This document shows, piece by piece, positions 8,526-16,923 of a stretch of 46,414 bases of DNA. The notes under the pieces were generated by a model, which saw only the letters and a list, made by a program, of their open reading frames with translations, was not told where the DNA came from and made no database searches. The DNA comes from DATGUA01 sp035301545 (GTDB taxonomy: Bacteria; Bacillota; Clostridia; Tissierellales; Tissierellaceae), in the NCBI GenBank assembly GCA_035301545.1, contig DATGUA010000066.1, positions 1 through 46,414 of the forward strand, written 5' to 3'. The stretch's first letter is position 1. The number at the start of each line of letters is the position of its first letter. A program made the position numbers and the translations under genes.

Positions 8526-9884
8526 ATGGATAATATTAAAAAACAAAATTATGTATTAGGAGATTATTTAAGATTTATTCTTCCATCGGTATTAGGAGTA
8601 TTATTACTAATGTTTCCTTTTAAATACGATGGAGAAACTACAATTGTAGTAGCATTATTAGCAGGAAAGATGACAGAAATATTAGAAGGCATGCTACCAA
8701 GTATCATTTTGGTATTTATAATGTTTACTGGAATATTTAGTTTAGTTTATAAAATATCAAGACCATCATTTATTGAAGATAATGAGTTTCTAAAGGGAGT
8801 ATTTAATGTATCTAATCTATGGATATTAGTGAGGATAATTGGTGTAGTACTTGTAAATATGGTTTATTTTAAAATCGGTCCTCAATGGATATGGTCAGAT
8901 GATACTGGTGGACTAATATTATATGATTTAATATTAACATTATTTACCATGTTTTTATTTGCAGGATTTCTATTACCATTTTTAACTGATTTTGGGTTAC
9001 TAGAATATATAGGAGCATTATTGACTTCACTTATGAGACCATTATTTAAATTACCTGGTAGATCATCTATCGACTGTATAGCATCCTGGGTAGGAGATGG
9101 AACTATAGGAGTAGCATTAACTAATAAACAATATGAAGAAGGATATTACACTGGTAAAGAAGCAGCAATAATAGCTACTACTTTTTCAGCAGTATCTATT
9201 ACATTTTGTTTAGTTGTATTAGAACAGGTAGATCTAGTATATTTATTTGGTCCTTATTATTTAACAATAATAATATCAGGAATAGCAGCAGCTATAATAA
9301 TGCCTTATATTCCACCACTATCTAGAAAATCAGAAGAGTATTATGATGATGTAAGTCAAGACTTAGGAGAGAATGTACCAAAAGGATATACAAATTCCCA
9401 ATGGGGATTAAAATTAGCTATAGATAAAGCAAATAAAAGTGGTAATATAAAAGGATTTTTAATTAATGGGATCCAGACTGTATTAGATATGTGGTTAGGA
9501 GTATTACCGGCTATAATGACTTTTGGAACTATTGCATTAATAATAGCTGAGGCAACACCAATATTTGAATGGTTAGGTATGCCATTTATACCATTATTAA
9601 AACTATTACAAGTCCCATATGCTCAGGAAGCTTCTAAGACTATAATGGTAGGATTTGCAGATATGTTTTTACCATCAGTTATAGGCTCAACAATACCTAG
9701 CGAAATGACTAGATTTGTAGTAGCTACATTGTCTGTTACTCAATTAGTATATTTATCAGAGGCAGGAGCAGTAATATTAGGTTCAAGAATAGATATAAGT
9801 CCTATGGATTTATTTATAATATATATTGAAAGAACATTAATCACATTACCAATAATTATAGGAGCAGCTCATATTATATTTTAA
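8526..9884 (+). CDS. YjiH family (nucleoside-recognition GATE domain) membrane protein, probable transporter
   Basis: This 452-residue protein has about 9-11 hydrophobic segments. The stretch SSIDCIASWVGDGTIGVALTN followed by GYYTGKEAAIIATTFSAVSI is characteristic of the YjiH group of GATE-domain membrane proteins. These are thought to move small polar molecules, but few have been tested. The start is ATG after GGAGGG. The gene is first in an operon behind an Arg-type T-box, and the PLP enzyme starts 11 bases after its stop. From this context I infer that it imports arginine or an arginine-derived compound when charged tRNA-Arg falls. The family is confident; the substrate is inference. Confidence 0.8.
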   Translation: MDNIKKQNYVLGDYLRFILPSVLGVLLLMFPFKYDGETTIVVALLAGKMTEILEGMLPSIILVFIMFTGIFSLVYKISRPSFIEDNEFLKGVFNVSNLWILVRIIGVVLVNMVYFKIGPQWIWSDDTGGLILYDLILTLFTMFLFAGFLLPFLTDFGLLEYIGALLTSLMRPLFKLPGRSSIDCIASWVGDGTIGVALTNKQYEEGYYTGKEAAIIATTFSAVSITFCLVVLEQVDLVYLFGPYYLTIIISGIAAAIIMPYIPPLSRKSEEYYDDVSQDLGENVPKGYTNSQWGLKLAIDKANKSGNIKGFLINGIQTVLDMWLGVLPAIMTFGTIALIIAEATPIFEWLGMPFIPLLKLLQVPYAQEASKTIMVGFADMFLPSVIGSTIPSEMTRFVVATLSVTQLVYLSEAGAVILGSRIDISPMDLFIIYIERTLITLPIIIGAAHIIF

Positions 9885-9895
9885 GGAGAAATTAT

Positions 9896-10843
9896 ATGAT
9901 AGATTTTAAAGAAGTATTAAAAGCTAAAAAAAGAATAGATAAGTATATATATAAGACTCCTTTAGAAAAATCTATGTATTTAAGCGATAAAGATATGAAT
10001 ATATACTTAAAACTAGAAAATCAACAGAAAATGAAATGTGCAAAAATTAGAGGAGCATTTAATAAAATTATAAGTCTTAATAAGGGACAAAAAGATAAAG
10101 GTATAGCAGCTATATCTTCAGGTAATCATGGAGCAGCAGTAAGTTATGCTGCTTCATTATTAGGAATTGATAATGCTAGTATATATGTACCTACTACTAC
10201 TCCTAAAAGTAAAGTAGAAAAAATTGAATATTATGGTGCTAATATAGAGAAATTAGGTATAAACTTTGATGAGGCTAATAATATAGGACTAGAAAAAATA
10301 AAAGAAAGTGGAGCTACATTTATAGATCCTTGTTCTGATGAGCTAGTAATAGCAGGTCAGGGTACTATAGGATTAGAGATTTTAGAAGATAATCCTAATA
10401 TAGATGCTATATTAGTTCCGATAGGTGGTGGAGGAATAATAACAGGAATAAGTGTAGCAGCTAAAACTATTAATCCAGATATAAAAATAATTGGTCTACA
10501 GACTGTTGCTTGTCCAGCAATGGTAGCCTCTATGAAAGAGAATAGATATTACCAAGTTTATCCTAGTAAAGAATCTATATGTGATGCATTAGTAGGTGGA
10601 GTAGGATATATTCCATATAAAATGTCGAAAGATTATATAGATGATATTCTTCTTGTAGAGGAAGAAGATATATTAGAAGCTGTTAAACATCTATTATATA
10701 AAGAAAAAGTGGTAGTAGAACCAGCAGGAGCTATTGGTGTTGCTGCTGTTAAGAAAAATTCAGAATTGTTTAAGGATAAGAATATAGCGGTGGTATTAAC
10801 AGGAGGAAATCTAGATAAAAACTCAATTGACAATTTAAATTGA
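9896..10843 (+). CDS. PLP-dependent threonine/serine dehydratase-like protein (fold type II)
   Basis: This 315-residue protein belongs to the fold type II PLP enzymes that include threonine and serine dehydratases, which deaminate hydroxy-amino acids to keto acids plus ammonia. The PLP lysine is Lys50 in KCAKIRGAF, a position that usually reads GSFKIRGA, so the two residues before the lysine differ from the norm. The substrate loop is SSGNHGAAVSYAA, the phosphate-binding glycine loop is PIGGGGIITG, and the C-terminal part has VVEPAGAIG and VVLTGGN. There is no C-terminal ACT domain, so it is the short, unregulated form. It follows the YjiH-type transporter by 11 bases with its own AAGGAG and shares the Arg-type T-box. 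The substrate may therefore not be threonine. Confidence 0.82.
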   Translation: MIDFKEVLKAKKRIDKYIYKTPLEKSMYLSDKDMNIYLKLENQQKMKCAKIRGAFNKIISLNKGQKDKGIAAISSGNHGAAVSYAASLLGIDNASIYVPTTTPKSKVEKIEYYGANIEKLGINFDEANNIGLEKIKESGATFIDPCSDELVIAGQGTIGLEILEDNPNIDAILVPIGGGGIITGISVAAKTINPDIKIIGLQTVACPAMVASMKENRYYQVYPSKESICDALVGGVGYIPYKMSKDYIDDILLVEEEDILEAVKHLLYKEKVVVEPAGAIGVAAVKKNSELFKDKNIAVVLTGGNLDKNSIDNLN

Positions 10844-10896
10844 TTAAATATGTTGAATTTTGTGACATACCAACAAGAGAAGTTTTACAAGGATGC

Positions 10897-10926
10897 TTGA
10901 CATAGACTGTAATATTAGGGTATAAT
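10897..10926 (+). promoter_or_regulatory. Promoter of the oligopeptide ABC operon
   Basis: A perfect TTGACA (10897-10902) and a perfect TATAAT (10921-10926) are spaced by 18 bases and lie 45 bases before the binding-protein start. No clear operator is visible. Confidence 0.75.
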
Positions 10927-10970
10927 TAAAAAAATTAGATTATTCAAACAATTGACAAGGGGGAAGGTAA

Positions 10971-12506
10971 ATGTTTAAGAAGAAAAAGAGTTTAATATTA
11001 GTGTCTTTATTATTAGTATTAGCACTAACACTTGTAGCATGTGGTGAAAGTACTGAAGCCAATGCAAAGGATCCAGAGGAAGATACGTTAGTAGTGGCAC
11101 AAGGGGCAGATGTTAAATCATTAGACCCACATGCAACAAATGATCAACCTTCATCAAGAGTAAACAAGCAAATATATGATACATTGATTTATACTGATGA
11201 AGATATGGAATTAGAACCAGGACTTGCAAAAGAATGGGATCAATTAGATGACAATACTTGGGAGTTCAAGTTAGAAGAGGGAGTTCAATTCCATAATGGC
11301 GAAGAATTAACAGCAGATGATGTCAAATTTACCCTCGATAGAATGATGGATTCAAGTGAAGTTGCACATATTATAGGAGCTGTTGAAAGTGTAGAAGTTG
11401 AAGATGATTATACTGTTATTATTAAAACAGAGGAACCGTTTTCACCTTTATTATCTCATTTAGCACATACAGCTGCATCCATACTTAATGAAAAGGCAGT
11501 TGAAGAATCTGGAGATGATTATCAAAATGAACCAGTAGGAACTGGACCTTATAAATTAGTAGAACATGAATCAGGAGATAAGGTTATTTTAGAAAGATTT
11601 GATGATTACTACAGGGAACCTGCTAAAGTAAAAAATGTTGAATTTAGAAATGTACCTGAAGGGACTAATAGAGTTATAGGTCTAGAAACTGAAGAAATAG
11701 ATATTGCCTATGAAATAGAGCCAGTAGATAGAAGTGATATTAGTGATAATGATGATTTAGAATTAATAGAAAGACCATCTCTATCTACATCCTATATAGG
11801 ATTTAATACAGAAAAGGAACCTTATGATGATGTAGAGGTTAGGCAGGCTTTAAATCATGCTATAGATGTTGATGAAATTATAGATGTAGTATTGGAAGGT
11901 GCTGGTACTAGAGCTACTGGGCCAATAAATGATAAAGTATTTGGATATGATGAATCTTTAGAAGGATATGAATATGATCCAGAAAAAGCAAAAGAAATGT
12001 TAGCGGAAGCTGGATATCCAGATGGTCTCGATACAACTATTTGGACTAATGATAGCCCTGTAAGAGAAAAAATTGCAGAAGTCGTTCAAGGACAATTAAA
12101 AGAAGTTGGTGTAAATGCAGAAATAGAAACACTAGAATGGGCTACCTATCTAGAAAGAACATCAGCAGGAGAACATGATATGTTTATATTAGGATGGGTT
12201 GCAGTAACTGGTGACGCAGACTATGGTCTATATGCATTGTTCCACAGTTCACAACATGGTGGGGCTGGAAACAGAACATTCTATGATAATCCAGAAGTAG
12301 ATGAATTATTAGATAAAGGAAGGGTTTCCACAGATGAAGATGAAAGATTAGAATTATATAAAGAAGCCCAAAAGGAAATTGTAGAAGATGCTCCACAATT
12401 ATTCTTATACTTTGAAGATCAAAATGCTGGAGTACAAAACTATATAGAAGGTTTTGAATTAAATCCAGCAGGACATCACAGTATATACGAAGCTAATTTT
12501 AAGTAG
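10971..12506 (+). CDS. Peptide ABC transporter substrate-binding lipoprotein (SBP_bac_5)
   Basis: This 511-residue extracellular binding protein has a lipoprotein signal ending in TLVACGE, with Cys24 as the lipid-attachment site. The mature protein is very acidic. Family features include LDPHATNDQPSSRVNKQIYDTL near the start, WEFKLEEGVQFHNGEELTADDVKFTLDR, GTGPYKLVEHE, and VRQALNHAIDVDEII. These are typical of the Dpp/Opp/glutathione-binding family. It captures di- or oligopeptides for the permease and ATPases encoded downstream. The start follows a GGGGGAAGG ribosome site. A hairpin separates it from the permease genes, which would raise its transcript above theirs, as is usual for binding proteins. 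The exact ligand is not visible. Confidence 0.92.
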   Translation: MFKKKKSLILVSLLLVLALTLVACGESTEANAKDPEEDTLVVAQGADVKSLDPHATNDQPSSRVNKQIYDTLIYTDEDMELEPGLAKEWDQLDDNTWEFKLEEGVQFHNGEELTADDVKFTLDRMMDSSEVAHIIGAVESVEVEDDYTVIIKTEEPFSPLLSHLAHTAASILNEKAVEESGDDYQNEPVGTGPYKLVEHESGDKVILERFDDYYREPAKVKNVEFRNVPEGTNRVIGLETEEIDIAYEIEPVDRSDISDNDDLELIERPSLSTSYIGFNTEKEPYDDVEVRQALNHAIDVDEIIDVVLEGAGTRATGPINDKVFGYDESLEGYEYDPEKAKEMLAEAGYPDGLDTTIWTNDSPVREKIAEVVQGQLKEVGVNAEIETLEWATYLERTSAGEHDMFILGWVAVTGDADYGLYALFHSSQHGGAGNRTFYDNPEVDELLDKGRVSTDEDERLELYKEAQKEIVEDAPQLFLYFEDQNAGVQNYIEGFELNPAGHHSIYEANFK

Positions 12507-12519
12507 ATTTTTAAAAGTA

Positions 12520-12552
12520 AAGGCTTCCTTATTTTAAGGAAGCTTTTATTTT
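12520..12552 (+). terminator. Hairpin between binding-protein and permease genes
   Basis: The arms AAGGCTTCCTTA and TAAGGAAGCTTT pair around a three-base loop and are followed by a T-rich run. It probably acts as a partial terminator or 3' stabiliser, so that the binding protein is made in excess over the membrane parts. Confidence 0.7.
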
Positions 12553-12591
12553 GGTAGAAGTGTATGAATATATAGATAGGAGGTAATTTAT

Positions 12592-13518
12592 ATGTATAAA
12601 TATATTTTAAAAAGGCTATTGTATTTAATTCCTGTTATATTAGGTGTAACATTTTTAGTTTTTACTATTATGTATTTTACTCCTGGAGATCCAGCTCAAA
12701 TTATTTTAGGTGAAAGTGCAAGAGCAGAAGATGTTGCAAAATTAAGAACAGAAATGGGATTAGATGATAATTTTCTAGTTCAGTATCTTAGATTCGTAAA
12801 AGACGGAGTAAAGGGAGACTTTGGTAGATCTTATGCTACAAATAAACCTGTATTTGATGAAATACTTTCAAGATTTCCATCTACATTAAAATTGACGATT
12901 GCAGGTATGATTGTGGCTGTAGTCATAGCAATACCTATAGGAATAATATCAGCTACTAAGCAATACTCAATAATGGACAATCTAACTATGGTATTTGCAT
13001 TACTCGGGGTGTCTATGCCAAACTTCTGGCTAGGACTTATGCTTATACTTCTATTTTCAGTAAATTTAGGTTGGCTACCTTCAGGAGGTAATGCAGGATT
13101 TGCTAGTTTAGTCCTCCCTGCTATAACCTTGGGAACAGGTGTGGCTGGAATAATAACTCGTATGACCCGTTCCTCTATGTTAGAGGTAGTACGACAAGAT
13201 TACATAAGAACAGCTAGGGCAAAAGGAGTTAAAGAAAACAAAGTAATAAATAGACATGCTTTAAAAAACGCTTTAATTCCAATAGTGACAATAATCGGTT
13301 TACAATTTGGTAATTTATTAGGAGGAGCAGTATTAACTGAAACTATATTTTCCTGGCCAGGTGTTGGAAGATTTATGGTAGATGCTATAAAAACAAGGGA
13401 CACCCCAGCAGTACTAGGTTCAGTAGTATTTTTATCAGTAGCATTTAGTATTGTAAATTTATTTGTAGATATTTTATATGGATATTTAGATCCTCGAATA
13501 AAATCTCAATATAAATAA
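12592..13518 (+). CDS. Peptide ABC transporter permease, DppB/OppB type
   Basis: This is a 308-residue integral membrane protein with six segments. The N-terminus (YILKRLLYLIPVILGVTFLVF) and the motif FTPGDPAQIILGE are hallmarks of DppB/OppB. The cytoplasmic EAA loop that contacts the ATPase reads RTARAKGVKENKVINRHALKNA at about residues 204-225. It pairs with the next gene's product to form the peptide channel. The start has an AGGAGG site, and the DppC gene begins 24 bases after its stop. It is second in a five-gene operon. Confidence 0.93.
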   Translation: MYKYILKRLLYLIPVILGVTFLVFTIMYFTPGDPAQIILGESARAEDVAKLRTEMGLDDNFLVQYLRFVKDGVKGDFGRSYATNKPVFDEILSRFPSTLKLTIAGMIVAVVIAIPIGIISATKQYSIMDNLTMVFALLGVSMPNFWLGLMLILLFSVNLGWLPSGGNAGFASLVLPAITLGTGVAGIITRMTRSSMLEVVRQDYIRTARAKGVKENKVINRHALKNALIPIVTIIGLQFGNLLGGAVLTETIFSWPGVGRFMVDAIKTRDTPAVLGSVVFLSVAFSIVNLFVDILYGYLDPRIKSQYK

Positions 13519-13542
13519 TCTTATAATTAAGGAGGGATATAT

Positions 13543-14439
13543 ATGGAGGCTAGTCAAAAAACTAATACAAAAGCAGCAAAAGGTACTAAAAAACGAAGTC
13601 AATGGTCAGAAGTATGGCGTAGATTGAAACGAAATAGAATGGCTATGATTGGTCTAGGAATACTTATAGTACTTATATTACTGGCAGTATTTGCAGATCA
13701 AATTGCTGATTATGACACTATGGCTATAAAACAGGATCCAACAAATAGAATGGCACCACCGAATAGTACAAATTGGTTAGGAACAGATGATTTAGGCAGG
13801 GATATATTTGCAAGAATGGTACATGGGGCTAGGGTCTCTCTTATGGTTGGAATTATAGCAGTTGGATTTGCTATATTATTTGGAGGGACTCTCGGTGCTA
13901 TTGCTGGATTTTATGGTGGAATGATAGATAATATAATAATGAGAATTATGGATGTATTTTTAGCTATACCAAGTATTCTATTAGCTATTGCAATAGTATC
14001 GGCATTAGGAGGAAGTTTATTTAATCTAATGATTGCAGTAGGAATATCTTCAATACCACAATATGCAAGAATAGTTAGAGCTTCAGTATTGTCGGTAAAA
14101 GATGAAGAATTTATCGAATCGGCAAGAGCAGCAGGAGCTAGTGATACTAGAATAATTTTAAAACATATAATACCAAACTCCTTAGCTCCAGTAATAGTTC
14201 AAGGAACTTTAGGAGTAGCAAGTGCTATATTATCAACTTCAGGTCTAGCATTTATAGGTCTAGGAATACCTAAACCTCAACCAGAATGGGGATCTATGCT
14301 TTCAGAGGGTCGTCAATTTTTAAGAAAAGCACCTCATATTACTACCTTTCCTGGTATTGCAATTATGATAACTATACTAGCACTAAACTTATTAGGGGAT
14401 GGATTAAGAGACGCACTAGATCCAAAATTAAAGGAGTAA
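13543..14439 (+). CDS. Peptide ABC transporter permease, DppC/OppC type
   Basis: This 298-residue protein is the second channel subunit. A basic N-terminal stretch (WSEVWRRLKRNRMAM) leads into the first membrane helix, then the DppC/OppC signature HWLGTDDLGRDIF-like sequence, here NWLGTDDLGRDIFARMVHGA. The EAA loop reads ESARAAGASDTRIILKHIIPN near residue 190. The C-terminal motif PEWGSMLSEGR is also typical. It starts after GGAGGG and is followed 15 bases later by the first ATPase gene. Confidence 0.93.
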   Translation: MEASQKTNTKAAKGTKKRSQWSEVWRRLKRNRMAMIGLGILIVLILLAVFADQIADYDTMAIKQDPTNRMAPPNSTNWLGTDDLGRDIFARMVHGARVSLMVGIIAVGFAILFGGTLGAIAGFYGGMIDNIIMRIMDVFLAIPSILLAIAIVSALGGSLFNLMIAVGISSIPQYARIVRASVLSVKDEEFIESARAAGASDTRIILKHIIPNSLAPVIVQGTLGVASAILSTSGLAFIGLGIPKPQPEWGSMLSEGRQFLRKAPHITTFPGIAIMITILALNLLGDGLRDALDPKLKE

Positions 14440-14454
14440 AAGGAGGTTAAACTT

Positions 14455-15456
14455 ATGAGTGATAATATTTTAGAAATCAAAGATTTAGTCGTTCACTATA
14501 TAACAGATGAAGGTATAGTAGAGGCTGTAAATGATTTTAATTTAGAATTAAAAAAGAGAGAAACTTTAGGAATAGTAGGTGAAACAGGTGCAGGAAAAAC
14601 TACTACTGCTTTAAGTATATTAAGACTTGTTCCAGATCCTCCAGGAAAGATAATGCAAGGAGAGATTTTTTATGAAGGGAAAAATTTATTAGAAGCATCT
14701 AGTGAAGAAATGAGACAAATTAGAGGGAATAAGATATCTATGATATTTCAAGATCCAATGACATCTTTAAACCCTGTTATGACAGTAGGGGAACAGATAG
14801 CAGAAGGAATTAGAATTCATCAAAATTTAGAGCCAAAGGAAGCAATGAAAGAAGCTAGAGAAATGTTAAACTTTGTAGGTATACCTAGAGAAAGAGCAAA
14901 TGACTTCCCTCATCAATTTTCAGGTGGAATGAAACAAAGAGTAGTAATAGCAATCGCTTTATCTTGTAATCCAAGTTTACTTATAGCAGACGAGCCTACA
15001 ACAGCTCTTGATGTTACTATACAGGCTCAAGTATTAGAGCTTATGAAAGAATTGAAAGAGGAATTCCATACTTCTATGATTATGATTACACATGATCTAG
15101 GAGTAGTAGCAGAGACGTGTGATAAGGTAGCAGTTATGTATGCTGGAGAAGTAATAGAATATGCAACTTTAAGACAATTATTTGAAGAGCCTAAACATCC
15201 ATATACAAGAGGACTATTTGGTTCTATACCAAATCTTGAAGAAGACATAGATAGATTAAATCCTATAAAAGGACTTATGCCTGATCCTACGGACCTACCA
15301 TCTGGATGTAAATTTCACACTAGATGTCCTCATGCAGAGGAAATTTGTACTAAACAAGAACCACTAGTAACTATAAAAGATGAACATCAAGTAAAGTGTT
15401 TAATATATGAAGGATTAGTTGAGCCAAAGGAGGGATTAGAATGTCAAACGCCATAA
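14455..15456 (+). CDS. Peptide ABC transporter ATPase, DppD/OppD type
   Basis: This 333-residue cytoplasmic ATPase powers the peptide importer. The Walker A motif is GETGAGKTTT near residue 43, the Q-loop region is MIFQDPMTSLNP, the signature is FSGGMKQRVVIA, Walker B is LLIADEPTTALDV, and the switch histidine is in MITHDLG. The C-terminal oligopeptide-transporter domain has the cysteine cluster GCKFHTRCPHAEEIC, which in relatives is linked to Fe-S binding. It overlaps the next ATPase gene by 16 bases, so the two are likely made in equal amounts. Confidence 0.94.
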   Translation: MSDNILEIKDLVVHYITDEGIVEAVNDFNLELKKRETLGIVGETGAGKTTTALSILRLVPDPPGKIMQGEIFYEGKNLLEASSEEMRQIRGNKISMIFQDPMTSLNPVMTVGEQIAEGIRIHQNLEPKEAMKEAREMLNFVGIPRERANDFPHQFSGGMKQRVVIAIALSCNPSLLIADEPTTALDVTIQAQVLELMKELKEEFHTSMIMITHDLGVVAETCDKVAVMYAGEVIEYATLRQLFEEPKHPYTRGLFGSIPNLEEDIDRLNPIKGLMPDPTDLPSGCKFHTRCPHAEEICTKQEPLVTIKDEHQVKCLIYEGLVEPKEGLECQTP

Positions 15457-16409
15457 AATCAGAATCTATGATGAGAGTAGAAGGGCTTAAGAAATATTTT
15501 GAAACTCCTGATGGTTTACTTCATGCTGTAGATGATGTTGATTTTGAAATTAAAAAAGGAGAAACCTTAGGTTTAGTAGGAGAATCAGGTTGTGGTAAAT
15601 CTACTATAGGTAGATTAATGCTAAGACTTCTAGAACCTACAGGAGGGAAGGTAAACTTTGATGGAAAATATATTGGAGAACTAAGTAATAGGCAGTTGCA
15701 AAAAACTAGAAGAGATATGCAAATGATATTCCAAGATCCATTTTCTTCCTTAAATCCAAGATCAACTGTATCAGAAGCAATAGCAGAACCGCTTATTATA
15801 CATAAGATGGTGAAAAAAAGAAATGGTGATTTAGAAAAGGAAGTCCTAAGATTAATGGATACTGTAGGACTTGCTGAAAGACTTATAAATTCATATCCTC
15901 ATGAGTTAGATGGTGGAAGAAGACAAAGGATAGGTGTTGCAAGAGCTTTAGCTCTTAATCCAAAATTTATAGTAGCGGATGAACCAGTATCAGCCTTAGA
16001 TGTGTCTATACAGGCGCAAATTTTAAATCTTTTAATGGATTTACAAGAAGAACTAGAATTAACATACTTATTTATAACTCATGATTTATCAGTAGTAAAA
16101 CATATTTCTGATACTATAGCAGTTATGTACTTAGGAAAGCTGGTAGAAAAAGCTCCTACGAAATCTTTATTTAACAATACACTACATCCATATACAAAGG
16201 CACTATTATCTGCAATACCTGTTCCTAGCTTAGATGTAGAGAAAGACAAGATTCTAATAAAAGGAGAAATAACTTCACCAATAGAACCTAAACCAGGTTG
16301 TAGATTTGCACCAAGATGTAATCATGCAATGGAAAAATGCTTTAGTACAGACCCAGAATTAATTGAAATTGAAACTGATCATTTTGTTTCTTGTTTTTTA
16401 CATGAGTAA
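15441..16409 (+). CDS. Peptide ABC transporter ATPase, DppF/OppF type
   Basis: This 322-residue protein is the partner ATPase. It has Walker A GESGCGKST, the Q-loop region MIFQDPFSSLNPR, Walker B FIVADEPVSALDV and the C-terminal GCRFAPRCNHAMEKC cysteine cluster. Its ABC signature reads ELDGGRRQRIG, with Asp in place of the usual Ser of LSGGQ. This variant occurs in a subset of DppF-like proteins, so it is not a sign of decay, but ATP hydrolysis may rest mainly on one composite site. It starts inside the end of the DppD gene after a GGAGGG site. A terminator follows. Confidence 0.93.
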   Translation: MSNAIKSESMMRVEGLKKYFETPDGLLHAVDDVDFEIKKGETLGLVGESGCGKSTIGRLMLRLLEPTGGKVNFDGKYIGELSNRQLQKTRRDMQMIFQDPFSSLNPRSTVSEAIAEPLIIHKMVKKRNGDLEKEVLRLMDTVGLAERLINSYPHELDGGRRQRIGVARALALNPKFIVADEPVSALDVSIQAQILNLLMDLQEELELTYLFITHDLSVVKHISDTIAVMYLGKLVEKAPTKSLFNNTLHPYTKALLSAIPVPSLDVEKDKILIKGEITSPIEPKPGCRFAPRCNHAMEKCFSTDPELIEIETDHFVSCFLHE

Positions 16410-16413
16410 TATA

Positions 16414-16440
16414 GGACTCTCCTTTTTGGGAGGGTTTTAT
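16414..16440 (+). terminator. Terminator of the peptide ABC operon
   Basis: The stem ACTCTCC/GGGAGGGT with a TTTTT loop is followed by a short T run, directly after the DppF stop. Confidence 0.75.
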
Positions 16441-16572
16441 ATTAATTCAATTCTATATTTTGAAGATTTAATCTCTAATGAAAAACTATTATTTATAGAT
16501 TGTATTCTAACTTAGCTGCCTTCATTCCAAGGTGTAGTTGATTTTATTACTTTTATACTTATTTTCTTGCCT

Positions 16573-16610
16573 CCTTAATATATAAAATAGATCTATTTTA
16601 TATATTAAGG
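16573..16610. repeat. Perfect 38-bp AT-rich palindrome
   Basis: The sequence reads CCTTAATATATAAAATAGA on each strand, meeting at a central AGATCT with no unpaired loop. It lies in the non-coding gap before the c-di-AMP riboswitch and has no T run that would mark a terminator. The rest of 16441-16640 shows no gene I can support. Confidence 0.85.
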
Positions 16611-16642
16611 TAGAATTAATAAGGAGAACTTACAAAGATAAC

Positions 16643-16672
16643 TTTACAATAGACCGAATCTTATGATATAAT
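16643..16672 (+). promoter_or_regulatory. Promoter of the riboswitch-opine dehydrogenase gene
   Basis: TTTACA (16643-16648) and TATAAT (16667-16672) are spaced by 18 bases and lie about 40 bases before the riboswitch. Confidence 0.7.
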
Positions 16673-16710
16673 TAAGTAGATACATTTACACCTTAAATTA
16701 AAATTAAATA

Positions 16711-16880
16711 TTGCTTAATTCTAAAAAGAAGCGGGGGAAACAATCTCTAGGGGTGAATCCTGAAAGGGATGGGCTATTATACCCTTTAGCCCTAATCCGA
16801 CAGCTAACCTCGTAAGCAAATATAAAAAGGGGAGTTTATCATACTAATATTAAAACTATGGGACTCCATAGTCTTTTTTT
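16711..16880 (+). promoter_or_regulatory. c-di-AMP riboswitch (ydaO/yuaA type) with terminator
   Basis: The aptamer covers 16711-16819. TTGCTTA and TAAGCAA close helix P1. Inside are the family's conserved strings CGGGGGAAAC, GGGGTGAATCCT and CCGACAGCTAACCTCGTAAGC. The expression platform is a terminator with the stem ACTATGG/CCATAGT and a T run (16855-16880). In this class ligand binding favours termination, so high c-di-AMP (low external osmolarity or high K+) should turn the downstream gene off. Two further copies of the same class lie on the minus strand near 40.3 and 44.0 kb. Confidence 0.93.
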
Positions 16881-16923
16881 GTCTAAAAATTGATCTTATG
16901 AATTGATTAGAAAGGATGATGTT

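Noticed and set aside
15441..16409. DppF signature with Asp for Ser as evidence of a broken ATPase
   Set aside because: The form DGGRRQR occurs in intact members of this subfamily as I remember it, and the other motifs are normal.
16903..16923. TTG start for the opine dehydrogenase
   Set aside because: There is no ribosome site before it, whereas the ATG at 16924 follows AAAGGA at good distance and gives the normal N-terminus.
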